NCBI GenBank assembly: GCA_020072645.1
Contig: JAIQGK010000023.1
Span: 1-64,000, forward strand
DNA: 64,000 bases
Reading direction: 5' to 3'
Source of the DNA: Terriglobia bacterium
Lineage (GTDB): Bacteria > Acidobacteriota > Terriglobia > Terriglobales > Acidobacteriaceae
The notes beneath the pieces are model-generated. The model did no database searches. It was given only the letters and a program-made list of their open reading frames with translations, and was not told the origin of the DNA. Numbering within the stretch: the stretch's first letter is position 1; every line of letters begins with the position of its first letter. The translations under genes were made by a program, and so were the position numbers. Below, in pieces: positions 35,489 through 44,287 of the stretch.

Positions 35489-35638
35489 TTATCTGAAATC
35501 GTATCCGCGCTCATCGACGGTGGGTCCAACTCCGCTTCCAGCGGCCGCGGCCCCCGGACCGGAAGCCGACGTAGCATCGCCGCGCCGGAAGATGATTAGC
35601 CCCGGCTTGAGTTTGGTCTTGTCGATGATGAAGTTCAT
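35489..35638 (-). CDS. Possible small protein, 49 residues
   Basis: The minus strand from 35638 encodes 49 residues beginning MNFIIDKTKLKPGLIIF and ending DERGYDFR, with a Gly/Ala-rich middle. GAGG lies 8 bases before the ATG. The frame stays open for more than 30 codons upstream, so it could instead be the end of a larger, decayed gene. No family recognised. Confidence 0.3.
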   Translation of the reverse strand: MNFIIDKTKLKPGLIIFRRGDATSASGPGAAAAGSGVGPTVDERGYDFR

Positions 35639-35755
35639 GTCCAACCTCGGGCCGGTGTGAGTTGTGCAGATTCCGTGCAGATAATCCTTGTAAGCTATGG
35701 ATTCAAGGTCGCTGTGCAGGAGTTGTATGGGGATCGCTGATAAGTGATTCAGATT

Positions 35756-35780
35756 CAGACACTTACAATATATGTGTCAG
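35756..35780. promoter_or_regulatory. Imperfect palindrome upstream of the ECF sigma gene
   Basis: CAGACACTTA and TATGTGTCAG form 10-base arms with two mismatches around CAATA, about 125 bases before the likely start of the sigma factor. It could be an operator; nothing identifies the regulator. Confidence 0.3.
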
Positions 35781-35905
35781 AGCGAGGTCCTGATGATCCC
35801 CAAAGATGTGGAGCACCACTTGAGGAGGTGAAAAAGGGCGAAAAAGATAGTTGTTCCAGGCAGGTACTTACCTTTGTCTTATCAGTTGTAAGGGAAAGGA
35901 CACCT

Positions 35906-36580
35906 GTGGCAGCGCAATCGACATCTGTGGCTTCAATGTATCCGGGGGCAACGGAAGCAGCCAGGGACGAGGCAATTGCTATAATCCCGCAAATGGGCTG
36001 GCAGGAGCTTACGGACGAGGCGCTGATCGCCCGGTACCGCGCGGAAGCCGGCCAGGCACAAGCGGAACAGTACCTGAATGAGCTGTTTCGGCGGCACCAC
36101 GTAAAGGTGGCGCGCTGGTGTTTGTCGGTCACGGGAGACCGTGAGTCGGCGGCTGATTTGGCGCAGGAAATCTGCGTAAAAGCCTACCAGAACCTCTCTT
36201 ACTTTAAAGGTCAATCCAAGTTTTCAACCTGGCTCTATTCCATTACCCGCAATCACTGCCTCAATGCAGTAAGGTCCAGAGCGAGCGCCCCGCAAACGGA
36301 CTCTGACGAACTGGTAATGGACACGCTGCCGGACGTTAAAGACAGCCCACTGGCGGCGGTGGAGCGGAAGCAACAGGCCGACATTGCGCGGCAGCTAATT
36401 AATGAGACGCTGGAAGAAACCGAGAAAGCCGTTTTTACCATGCACTTTGGGGAAGAGCTTCCGCTGGACGTGATTACGCGCATGCTCAACCTGACGAACG
36501 CCAGCGGAGCGAAAGCTTTCCTGGTAAGCGCCAAGAGAAAACTGGATAAAGCAGCAAAACGCTGGCAGGCAAGAGCATAA
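35906..36580 (+). CDS. ECF-type RNA polymerase sigma factor
   Basis: A sigma-70 family factor with region 2 (LFRRHHVKVARWCLSV, DRESAADLAQEICVKAYQNL, KFSTWLYSITRNHCLN) and region 4 (LEETEKAVFTMHFGEELPLD...). I prefer a GTG start at 35906 with GGGAAAGG upstream (224 residues); an ATG at 35936 is also possible, and the frame stays open to 35744 without family match. The anti-sigma gene follows after 17 bases, the usual operon arrangement. The target regulon is unknown; the exported CHAT protein convergent with the pair is a candidate by position only. Confidence 0.85.
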   Translation: MAAQSTSVASMYPGATEAARDEAIAIIPQMGWQELTDEALIARYRAEAGQAQAEQYLNELFRRHHVKVARWCLSVTGDRESAADLAQEICVKAYQNLSYFKGQSKFSTWLYSITRNHCLNAVRSRASAPQTDSDELVMDTLPDVKDSPLAAVERKQQADIARQLINETLEETEKAVFTMHFGEELPLDVITRMLNLTNASGAKAFLVSAKRKLDKAAKRWQARA

Positions 36581-36597
36581 ACCCGAGGAGATTTGTC

Positions 36598-37317
36598 ATG
36601 GCCGACAACACAAAAACCTTAAAGATGTGGCAGGAAGCAGCAGCCGAGACGAAAGATTGCCTGCCGCTGGAAACGCTGGAGCGGATGGCGGACAACACTT
36701 CCCGCGATGCAAAGGCCGCGGCGCACCTGGCTGGCTGCGCACACTGCCAAACCGAATTGGCCATGCTGAAGAACTTTGAACAGTCCACGCCCTCCGCCGA
36801 CGAAGGCGCTGCCGTGGCGTGGATTGCCGCCCAGTTGGAACGCCAGCAGAATGCTCCCGTGGCGCAGCAGAAAGCTGCCGCTGTTCCTTTCTGGCGCACG
36901 ATGTTCCGTGTGCCTTATATGGCTGGAGCTGCGGCGCTGGCCGCGGTGCTGATTTTTGGAATCTCTCTTTACCACGGAAACTCAGATGGCCCCGGCAAGA
37001 TCAATCCGGGCATTGGCAGCGGACAATTCCGTAGCGGCTCGATTCACCTTGTGAGCCCGATTGCAGATCAGAAAAGCGCGCCCGCTGAGTTCCGTTGGGA
37101 CGCAGTGCAAGGCGCCAGCAGCTACCAAGTTGAACTAAAAGACGTTGCCGGAATCACGCTGGCGACAGCCAAGTCATCGCAGAACGTGCTGCAAGTAACT
37201 CCGGAAATGAAAGCCAACATGATTTCCGACAAACCGCTCAAGTGGAAAGTAACGGCTCTGGACGCGACTGGAAATGAAATTGCAAATTCGAGCATGGAGC
37301 AGTTCAAGGTGAAGTAG
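36598..37317 (+). CDS. Zinc-finger transmembrane anti-sigma factor
   Basis: 239 residues. The cytoplasmic part contains the HC2 zinc finger HLAGCAHC (H43, C47, C50) that binds ECF sigma factors. One membrane helix lies at about 106-124. The external part (about 140-239) looks like a fibronectin/beta-sandwich sensor domain (PAEFRWDAVQGASSYQVEL), which may bind polysaccharide or cell-wall material. GAGGAG precedes the ATG. It should hold the upstream sigma factor inactive until an external signal arrives. Confidence 0.85.
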   Translation: MADNTKTLKMWQEAAAETKDCLPLETLERMADNTSRDAKAAAHLAGCAHCQTELAMLKNFEQSTPSADEGAAVAWIAAQLERQQNAPVAQQKAAAVPFWRTMFRVPYMAGAAALAAVLIFGISLYHGNSDGPGKINPGIGSGQFRSGSIHLVSPIADQKSAPAEFRWDAVQGASSYQVELKDVAGITLATAKSSQNVLQVTPEMKANMISDKPLKWKVTALDATGNEIANSSMEQFKVK

Positions 37318-37381
37318 TTGTCCGGCGGAATTGATTTGCGACGTGATCGAGGTTTGATCGCCGAGCTAATTTGCAAGGGGA

Positions 37382-39949
37382 TTAAGCGGGTTTCGCAACG
37401 AGTTTTTTCTTCCGCCGCACACGAAAGTAGATGAACACGGCAAGAGCAATGATCGGAACAGGGATCGCCAGCACCTGCCAGGGAATGAATCGGGGAACGG
37501 GCTCCGCACCATCGCCATTGAGCACAAACGCAGCCCAGTATCGCGGATGGCTAAGCTCGGTCCCGGAATGCAGAAACTCCAGCTTGGTGAGCCGCAGCGC
37601 TTCTGCTTTGGATTGATGCTTTTTCAACAGATAGAAATAGAAGTGCTGCATGAATTGTGATGTCGGCCCGTCTGGAACGCGCCACAGCGTGGTCAGGGCG
37701 GAGCGCGATCCGGCAGCCAGCAGTGCGCGGCTGAAGGCCTGAATTCCCTCGCCCGGGACAAGCCGTCCGCGTTCGGTATCACAGGCGGAAAGCGTAGCCA
37801 GGTTGGTGCCGCGAAGGTCGAGATCGTAAAGCTCTTTGAGAAATAAATAATTGTTCGGCTGGCCGGGTTCGTCCGGCGAGAATAGCAGGCGCGAGCGCTC
37901 AGGGTCATCCATGTCCGCCACAGCGTGCGTGCTCACATGCAGCAGTGCAGCGCCGGAATGCGCGGACTCAAAGAACATCTGCTTGCGGTCATCGGCCCCA
38001 AGAAAAAGTTTTGTTCGACCGGCGCTCATGCGGGCAATACCGCGAATTTCCTGGCCAGATGCAGGAAGCGATCCTGCTACCTCTCCGCGAGGAGCACTGG
38101 TGAGCGAGCTTTCACCGCCTCCGATCACCGCGGGATCGCCAAAGCCCACGAGTTGTTGCTGCCACGGCAAGCGCGTGGCAGAAGCTTTTTGCATCGCGCC
38201 GCGCAGCAGCAGGACGGCGCTGGGCATGTATGTGACGTCACGCGTTTCAAGCAAGAACTGTCCTGAAGATGTCGGCAACAGTTCGACGGGCAGCAGACTG
38301 AGGAAACCATCAGGAACGATCAGCACATGCGAGTAACGGTCTTGAGCAAAAGGCGCAATGTCCTTGGGCAGCATAGCGCTGATCTTCTGAAAATCTTTCT
38401 GCCAGTCATTGCTCAGATTGTCAGGAAGCCCTGTAACTAGGCGCTGCAGCGCATTCATTTCAGTGGCGGAAAAATGGCGTTGTGAAATGCCGACCGTTTC
38501 GCGCGTGACCCACACCGCGGCCACGCCTTCCGCGCCGGCCCAGAATTCAACAAGCGCGGTCTGCGGATCGAGTCGCGCCTGGATGGAGTGGAGCGTGAGA
38601 GCGCCGGGCGAAAGTTTGTTACCAAAAAATCTATCCTGAAAAACTCGGGCGCGGCTACGCTCCATGAACTCAAACGCCGCGGCGGCATCGTTGCGTTCCA
38701 ACAGAAGCTTGATCAGTGCGTCGTAAACATCGCGCTTATCGGCCAGAAAATCCGCCTTCAACCGCGAGAGCTGCAACTGCGAGCGCATGCTTTCAATCCG
38801 CTGGATAGCATCGCGGAATTTCGTTTCCGCCAAGTCACGTTGGCCGCGCTTCAGCGCGATCTTGCCCAGCGCGTTCACGGCTTTCCACTGCTCCTCCACG
38901 GTGCCCAGCTTGTCCGCCTCTGCCAGTGCTGCGTTGAATTCCTTTTCAGCTTCCGGCAGTTTATCCATGCTATCAAGTGTCTCGCCGCGATAAAGCAACG
39001 CCTGCATGGCTTCACGCTGGTTATTGGTTTTTTCGGCCAGCGCGCGCACTTGATCAAATTTCTTCAGCGCGTCCGGCAATCGTTCGAGCTCCAGCGCAAG
39101 AACGATGCCGCTGTTCATTAACACTCCCAGTTCGCCATCGACATCTTTTTCTTTCGCGTAATACTCATCGGCATAGCCGTAGAACTGGAGAGCTTGGTTC
39201 CCATCGCCCAGGCGCCGGTAAAGTGCTCCAATATTGGCATTAATATGGCCAAGATCGCGCGGCGTAATAGCTTCCGGATGGGCCAGAACATCGTTATAAG
39301 TGTTGATGGCGCGCTGGTCGTTTCCCAGCCGTTGATAAAGAGTTGCCAGATTCAGCAGCGTGAACTGCCGCCATGTTGCGCTCCAGGATTCGGTACGGGA
39401 TTTCTCCACGTATTGCAGCGCAGATTCGTACGTCCGCAGCGCCTCAGAATATTTTGCCTGGTAGTAATACACAATGCCGAGATTGTTCAGGATCAGCACT
39501 GCCGTTTGCGCGTTCCCGGTTTCCGCCGTCAGCTTCAATGCCAGATCGAGTTCGGCTGCGGCTTCCGGATAATTCCCCGCGTTGGAGAGAGCCAGGCCGG
39601 CATCGTCATGGGCCAGCGCTTCACAGTTTTTATCGTGCATCTTCTGGCAGGCAGCAGCGCTCTCGCGGGAAAGCCGCACGGCGCGGGAATATTCGCCAGC
39701 CATGGTTGCGATGTCGCTGAGGTTGTTGAGCGTGTCAACCAGTTCGGGGCTTGCTGCTTGTGCGCGCAGGGGCGGCAGCACGGATTCATAAATTTTTTTC
39801 GCTTCGTCAGAAGATCCGGCGTCACGCAAAGATTTGGCCTTCTCAATCTGCGCCTTGAATTGTCCATCCGTCGATGCCTGTCCAATGGCGCCGACTGGGG
39901 CAAACAAGATTGCCAGCCAAGAGACAAGGATGATGGTTTTCTTTGGCAC
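37382..39949 (-). CDS. Exported TPR-CHAT protein, membrane anchored
   Basis: 855 residues: signal peptide (MPKKTIILVSWLAILFAPVG), about ten TPR-like repeats (roughly 40-400), a CHAT caspase-like peptidase domain (about 520-815) with the catalytic pair H675 (HVSTHAVAD) and C723 (LSACDTERG), and a C-terminal membrane helix (about 822-842) with a basic tail RVRRKKK. The topology would place the protease and TPRs outside the cytoplasm. CHAT proteases act in programmed cell death and in defence (for example with CRISPR type III), but usually inside the cell; the role here is unknown. It converges with the ECF sigma/anti-sigma pair (64 bases). Confidence 0.85.
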   Translation of the reverse strand: MPKKTIILVSWLAILFAPVGAIGQASTDGQFKAQIEKAKSLRDAGSSDEAKKIYESVLPPLRAQAASPELVDTLNNLSDIATMAGEYSRAVRLSRESAAACQKMHDKNCEALAHDDAGLALSNAGNYPEAAAELDLALKLTAETGNAQTAVLILNNLGIVYYYQAKYSEALRTYESALQYVEKSRTESWSATWRQFTLLNLATLYQRLGNDQRAINTYNDVLAHPEAITPRDLGHINANIGALYRRLGDGNQALQFYGYADEYYAKEKDVDGELGVLMNSGIVLALELERLPDALKKFDQVRALAEKTNNQREAMQALLYRGETLDSMDKLPEAEKEFNAALAEADKLGTVEEQWKAVNALGKIALKRGQRDLAETKFRDAIQRIESMRSQLQLSRLKADFLADKRDVYDALIKLLLERNDAAAAFEFMERSRARVFQDRFFGNKLSPGALTLHSIQARLDPQTALVEFWAGAEGVAAVWVTRETVGISQRHFSATEMNALQRLVTGLPDNLSNDWQKDFQKISAMLPKDIAPFAQDRYSHVLIVPDGFLSLLPVELLPTSSGQFLLETRDVTYMPSAVLLLRGAMQKASATRLPWQQQLVGFGDPAVIGGGESSLTSAPRGEVAGSLPASGQEIRGIARMSAGRTKLFLGADDRKQMFFESAHSGAALLHVSTHAVADMDDPERSRLLFSPDEPGQPNNYLFLKELYDLDLRGTNLATLSACDTERGRLVPGEGIQAFSRALLAAGSRSALTTLWRVPDGPTSQFMQHFYFYLLKKHQSKAEALRLTKLEFLHSGTELSHPRYWAAFVLNGDGAEPVPRFIPWQVLAIPVPIIALAVFIYFRVRRKKKLVAKPA

Positions 39950-40011
39950 AGTGCTTAACAGAAGTATATGTGAGATTTCCGGGCAGAGTCATGCAGGCGG
40001 ACGCAAGCCGC

Positions 40012-43000
40012 TCAGTGAAAATCGTGCGACTGCATCTCTGCCGCCGTCACTTTCAGCGGCATAATTTTCTGCGCTTTCAGATGCACAATGCCATCCTGGT
40101 TCTGGACCACGCCCTTCACCTTGAGAAAACGCTCATGCAGCACTACCAGCGGATCGCTGCTGTAAAGGTCGGGCATAACAATAATATTGGAGTTGCCGGT
40201 TTCATCTTCCAGCGTGATAAAGATCAGCCCTTTGGCGGTTCCTGGTCTCTGCCGTGTGATTACGCTTCCCGCAACCACTGCTTGTTTTCCGTGCGGCGAC
40301 TCTCGCAGCTCCGCGGCGGAAAGTATTCCCATGCGCCGCAACGCGCTCCGCTGATACGCCATGGGGTGAGGTCCCACTGTCATGCCGGTTCCGTGATAAT
40401 CCGCCACCAGCCGTTCTTCAATCTCCATCTTACGCAGAGGTGATGCCGCGTCAGGCTCGATCACGTTCTCCAGCAGCGGTCCCACTTTACGCGCAGCCTT
40501 TTCAATTTGCCACAGCGCATCCCGCCGATGCATTTCTGTATTAGGATTTATGTGGTTCAACGCGCCGATCCTCGCCAGCATCGCCAGATTCGCGCGGCTC
40601 AGTTGCGGAACACGCAACGCCAGGTCTTCGGTCGATGTAAATGGTCTTTGCCTGCGTTCCTCGATCAGCGCTTCTGCCGCCGCTTGTTGCAGCCCGCGCA
40701 CGTAGCGCAGGCCGATCCGCAAAGCAATGGCTTTGGCAGGGGCTAAAGCCCCAGGGCTAGAAGGCATTTTTACGGCACGACTAACGTCGTGCCCTGACAC
40801 TTGTCTTGCCGACGCAATGAGTGTGGAACAAGTCGCAGTGTTCTCCTCATTCTCCAGCGTGCAATTCCACTCTGAGCAGTTTACGTCGATTGGGCGCACT
40901 TTCAGCCCGTGCCGCTGCGCGTCTTTCACCAGGGTTGCAGGCGAATAGAATCCCATCGGCTGGTTGTTGAGCAGTGCCGCTGTGAATGCCGCCAGGTATC
41001 GCACTTTCAGAAATGCGCTGGCGTAGGCAATCAGCGCAAAGCTGGCCGAATGCGACTCCGGAAATCCGTACAGCGCAAATGAGCTGATAAACTGCACAAT
41101 ATCGTCCTGCGCTTTTGGTGGGACTCCGTTCTGCGTCATCCCCGCGCGCAGCTTTACTTCAATTTCTTTCATCCGCTTTTCTGACCGTTTGTGTCCCAGC
41201 GCACGGCGCAGATCTTCCGCCTCGCCTCCAGTAAAGTTGGCGCAGATCATCGCCATCTTCAAAAGCTGTTCCTGAAACAGCGGCACCCCCAGCGTCCGCT
41301 CCAGCACAGGCTCCAGCGATGGATGCGGATAGCTCACCGCTTCCTTCCCTTGTCTGCGCCGCAGATACGGGCTGGTCATCTGCCCCGTGATCGGCCCCGG
41401 ACGAATCAATGCCACCTGCGTTACCAGGTCATAAAACTTTTTGGGATTATTCCGCGGCAGTGACGACATCTGTGCGCGACTCTCAATCTGGAACATGCCA
41501 ATCGTGTCCGCCCGCTGGATTACCCCATAAATGTCCGGACAATCCTGCGGCAAATGCGCCAGATCCACTTCTTCGTGATAGTGGTCCTGGATCAAGCCGA
41601 TTGAATCTTTTAGCACTGCCATCATCCCCAGCCCCAGCAGGTCAACTTTGACGATTCCCAGGTCGGCGCAATCATCCTTGTCCCACTGCACCACCACGCG
41701 CCCGGGCATGGTGGCCGGCTCCAGCGGAACGACGGAATCAAGCTGACCCTGGCACACCACCATCCCGCCGGAATGCTGGCTCAAATGTCGCGGCAGGTCC
41801 TGCACGCGCACGCACAGGTCAAGATATTTGGAAATGCGGTCCTGTGTCAGGTCCAGTCCAGCATTGGTGAAGTGCCGATCAAATGTGTCTTCCGGACCGC
41901 GCCACTCCCAGCCACCCACCAGTCCGGAAAGCTTGTTCAGGGTCTCGGTATCGAAGCCAAAAACTTTTCCCACCTCGCGCTCCGCCAGCCGTCCTCTGTA
42001 AGTGCAGACATTCGCTGTCATCGCCGCGCCCAGCTCGCCATAGCGCTTGTAAACGTACTGGATCGCCTTCTCGCGCTCGTCGCCACTCGGCAGATCCAGA
42101 TCGATGTCAGGCCACTCGCCGCGCTCTTCTGAAAGAAACCTTTCAAAGAGTAAGTCCATCCCCACTGGATCGATGGCGGTAATTCCCAGCGCATAACACA
42201 CTGCGCTGTTCGCCGCTGAGCCTCTTCCCTGCACCAGGATTCCGTTCTCGCGGCAGAAGCGCACAATGTCCCACACGATCAAAAAATATCCCGCAAGCTT
42301 GAGCTTGCCGATCAGCGCCAGCTCTTTCTCTAACTGCCGGCTTACGCGTTCCGTAATCGGCTTGTAGCGATCGCCAGCGCCCTTCATGGTCTGCGCCCAC
42401 AGAAAATCAATTTCCTGTCCGCCCTCCGGCACGGGATATTGGGGAAACTGGTAGCCAAGATTTTCCAGCGAAAATTCCAGCCGCTGTGAAAGCTCAACCG
42501 TGTTGGCAATGGCCTCAGGCAGATCGGCAAATAACCGAGCCATCTGCTCCGGCGTGCGCAGGCGGCGCTCCGCATTGCGGCACAGCAGCCGCCCAGCCGT
42601 CACCAGTTGCCGTTTGTTCTTGATGCAGGTGAATACGTCCAGAATCTCGCGGTCGGCTGCCGTGGCATAGCAAACGCCGTTGGTGGCCACGATAGGCAGC
42701 TTCAATTCCCGCGCCAGTTCCACCGCCGCATGGTTGCGAGCTTCCTGATGGCGCTCCAGATGACGCTGCAACTCCACATAAATATTCTTTGGCCCGAAGA
42801 TCGCCGTCAGCCTTTCCAGCAGCTTGCGTCCAGCGTCTTTGCCGTCATTCTCCAGCGCCCGGGCCAGCGGACCGTCTTCATCGCCGGTCAGGCAGATTGT
42901 CCCTGCGGCATGCTCTTCCAGTTCTTCCAGCGTCGCCCAGGATTCGGCATGCTTGGGCACACGCAGCTTGGTGCGAGTCAGCAACCGGCAGAGGTTCTGG

Positions 43001-43356
43001 TAGCCGATACGCGATTCGCACAGCAATGGGTAATAGACAGGTCTGATTTCTGTTGGCTCTTGGCTTTGTTTTCTTCGTCCCGCCAGACCTGATTCTGCGA
43101 AGCTTGATTCTGAGAAACGGTGTTCTGAGGGACCGCCGTTTTCATCCTTGATCGAAATTTCCACCCCAATATGGGCCTTTATGCGAAGTTTTTTCGCGCT
43201 CATATGAAATCGCGGCGACCCGTAAAATCCATTGCGGTCCAGCAGCGCCATGGCTGGCATGTTCATGGCCGCGCCCATATTCGTCAGCTCCTCCGGAACA
43301 GACGCTCCCTCCAGAAATGAAAAGGCTGAGCGGGTATGCAGTTCCACATATTTCAT
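40012..43356 (-). CDS. dnaE2: Error-prone DNA polymerase III alpha subunit DnaE2
   Basis: 1114 residues, the family's usual length. It opens YVELHTRSAFSFLEGAS (PHP domain), contains the catalytic aspartates in EWPDIDLDLPSGDER, and ends with an OB fold. It performs damage-induced mutagenic translesion synthesis, normally with ImuA and ImuB, neither of which is in the window. Residues of about 852-873 (RQVSGHDVSRAVKM followed by PSSPGALAPAKA) are not conserved polymerase sequence: they are encoded by a palindromic repeat element (40739-40804) inserted in frame between the CTLE and RIGLRYVRGL segments. The insertion keeps the reading frame intact, so the protein may be functional. Confidence 0.93.
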   Translation of the reverse strand: MKYVELHTRSAFSFLEGASVPEELTNMGAAMNMPAMALLDRNGFYGSPRFHMSAKKLRIKAHIGVEISIKDENGGPSEHRFSESSFAESGLAGRRKQSQEPTEIRPVYYPLLCESRIGYQNLCRLLTRTKLRVPKHAESWATLEELEEHAAGTICLTGDEDGPLARALENDGKDAGRKLLERLTAIFGPKNIYVELQRHLERHQEARNHAAVELARELKLPIVATNGVCYATAADREILDVFTCIKNKRQLVTAGRLLCRNAERRLRTPEQMARLFADLPEAIANTVELSQRLEFSLENLGYQFPQYPVPEGGQEIDFLWAQTMKGAGDRYKPITERVSRQLEKELALIGKLKLAGYFLIVWDIVRFCRENGILVQGRGSAANSAVCYALGITAIDPVGMDLLFERFLSEERGEWPDIDLDLPSGDEREKAIQYVYKRYGELGAAMTANVCTYRGRLAEREVGKVFGFDTETLNKLSGLVGGWEWRGPEDTFDRHFTNAGLDLTQDRISKYLDLCVRVQDLPRHLSQHSGGMVVCQGQLDSVVPLEPATMPGRVVVQWDKDDCADLGIVKVDLLGLGMMAVLKDSIGLIQDHYHEEVDLAHLPQDCPDIYGVIQRADTIGMFQIESRAQMSSLPRNNPKKFYDLVTQVALIRPGPITGQMTSPYLRRRQGKEAVSYPHPSLEPVLERTLGVPLFQEQLLKMAMICANFTGGEAEDLRRALGHKRSEKRMKEIEVKLRAGMTQNGVPPKAQDDIVQFISSFALYGFPESHSASFALIAYASAFLKVRYLAAFTAALLNNQPMGFYSPATLVKDAQRHGLKVRPIDVNCSEWNCTLENEENTATCSTLIASARQVSGHDVSRAVKMPSSPGALAPAKAIALRIGLRYVRGLQQAAAEALIEERRQRPFTSTEDLALRVPQLSRANLAMLARIGALNHINPNTEMHRRDALWQIEKAARKVGPLLENVIEPDAASPLRKMEIEERLVADYHGTGMTVGPHPMAYQRSALRRMGILSAAELRESPHGKQAVVAGSVITRQRPGTAKGLIFITLEDETGNSNIIVMPDLYSSDPLVVLHERFLKVKGVVQNQDGIVHLKAQKIMPLKVTAAEMQSHDFH
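40739..40804 (+). repeat. Palindromic element (copy C) inside dnaE2
   Basis: GGGGCTAAAGCCCC (40739-40752) and the 8-base-stem palindrome GGCACGACTAACGTCGTGCC (40774-40793) are followed by CTGACACTTGT. The order and tail match copies A (31262-31322) and B (32687-32771), which lie between genes. Confidence 0.8.
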
Positions 43357-43361
43357 AAAGC

Positions 43362-43401
43362 GACTCTTAGCCTTTAGCCATTGGCTCTTTGGCTAGCTTC
43401 C
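43362..43401. repeat. Low-complexity spacer repeat upstream of dnaE2
   Basis: ACTCTTAGCC, TTTAGCCATTGGC and TCTTTGGCTAGC follow one another. Similar words recur at 9908, 10081, 25826, 44061, 44254, 48241, 51771 and 56191. The 200 bases to the FKBP gene contain no convincing gene. Confidence 0.6.
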
Positions 43402-43601
43402 TTGGTGTTCCTCCATGTCCTTGTCATCCAAGGCCTTTGACCCGCGCAAGCTTATGAAAATCGGTTTTTCGACCTTTGTGGTAACGTCTTCCTGCGATGG
43501 CGGCGATTCTTTATTGTAGCGAACAAATAACGAAAGAAAAACTTCGCCCGTCCTGAAGGACTGCAATTCCTGTATCATTCCCTTTCTACCGAGGAGAAAC
43601 C

Positions 43602-44057
43602 ATGCAGAGAGCCACCCTGATCCTTTTGCTAATCCTGTCGATTGCCATGCTCGCCCAAACCAAAAAGCCCGCCAAAGCCGCCGACAAGAAGGACGGTCCC
43701 ACCGCCGTTACCGGCAAACCCACTACCACGCCAAGCGGGCTGGAATACTGGGACATCAAGAAAGGCACGGGCAAACTGGCAGAAAAAGGGAAAAAGGTAA
43801 GCGTGCATTACACCGGCTGGCTCACCGACGGCAAAGAATTTGATAGCTCGCGCGACAGGGGCGAGCCCATTGATTTTAATCTGGGTACAGGCCAGGTCAT
43901 TAAAGGCTGGGACGAAGGCATTGCGGGGATGAAGGTCGGAGGCAAGCGCCAACTGAAAATTCCACCGGCGCTGGGCTACGGCGCGCGCGGGTTTGGCTCT
44001 TCCATCCCGCCTAACGCCACTTTGGTGTTCGATGTTGAGCTGATGGATGTGAAATAA
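43602..44057 (+). CDS. Exported FKBP-type peptidyl-prolyl isomerase
   Basis: 151 residues: a signal sequence ([18 protein letters not shown]), a Lys-rich linker (about 20-45) and one complete FKBP domain with [29 protein letters not shown], and [12 protein letters not shown]. It accelerates proline isomerisation during folding of exported proteins. GAGGAG precedes the ATG. It stands alone, ending before a large hairpin shared with the convergent Nramp-like gene. Confidence 0.92.
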   Translation: MQRATLILLLILSIAMLAQTKKPAKAADKKDGPTAVTGKPTTTPSGLEYWDIKKGTGKLAEKGKKVSVHYTGWLTDGKEFDSSRDRGEPIDFNLGTGQVIKGWDEGIAGMKVGGKRQLKIPPALGYGARGFGSSIPPNATLVFDVELMDVK

Positions 44058-44138
44058 GAAAAGCTTCTGGCCACTAGCTTTTGGCTTCGACAGCTGGCTC
44101 TTGGTTTTGGCCAACTACGCAATCAGCCAAATAAAATC

Positions 44139-44214
44139 AGCCGCGAATCAACGCGAAAAAGACACGAATCATATTTTTAGTTTTTGATTCGTGTTATTCG
44201 CGAAATTTGCGGCT
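44139..44214. repeat. Large imperfect hairpin between convergent genes
   Basis: AGCCGC, CGCGAA and ACACGAATCA on the left pair in order with TGATTCGTGT, TTCGCG and GCGGCT on the right, with a T-rich loop. About 25 base pairs form. It may act as a bidirectional terminator for the FKBP and Nramp-like genes, or be a repeat remnant; TTAGC-type words flank it on both sides. Confidence 0.65.
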
Positions 44215-44287
44215 AATTTCTTTCCTGTCTGCGGAAATCTGCGGCAATGCTTCTTTGGCTGAAGGCTGATTACTGAGTGCTAATTGC

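Noticed and set aside
35744-35905. Upstream extension of the ECF sigma factor
   Set aside because: Adds 54 residues with no family match and crosses a palindrome; the GTG at 35906 has a ribosome binding site.
43393-43578. 61-residue minus-strand frame upstream of dnaE2
   Set aside because: No homologous pattern, no ribosome binding site, overlaps the likely promoter region and a spacer repeat.
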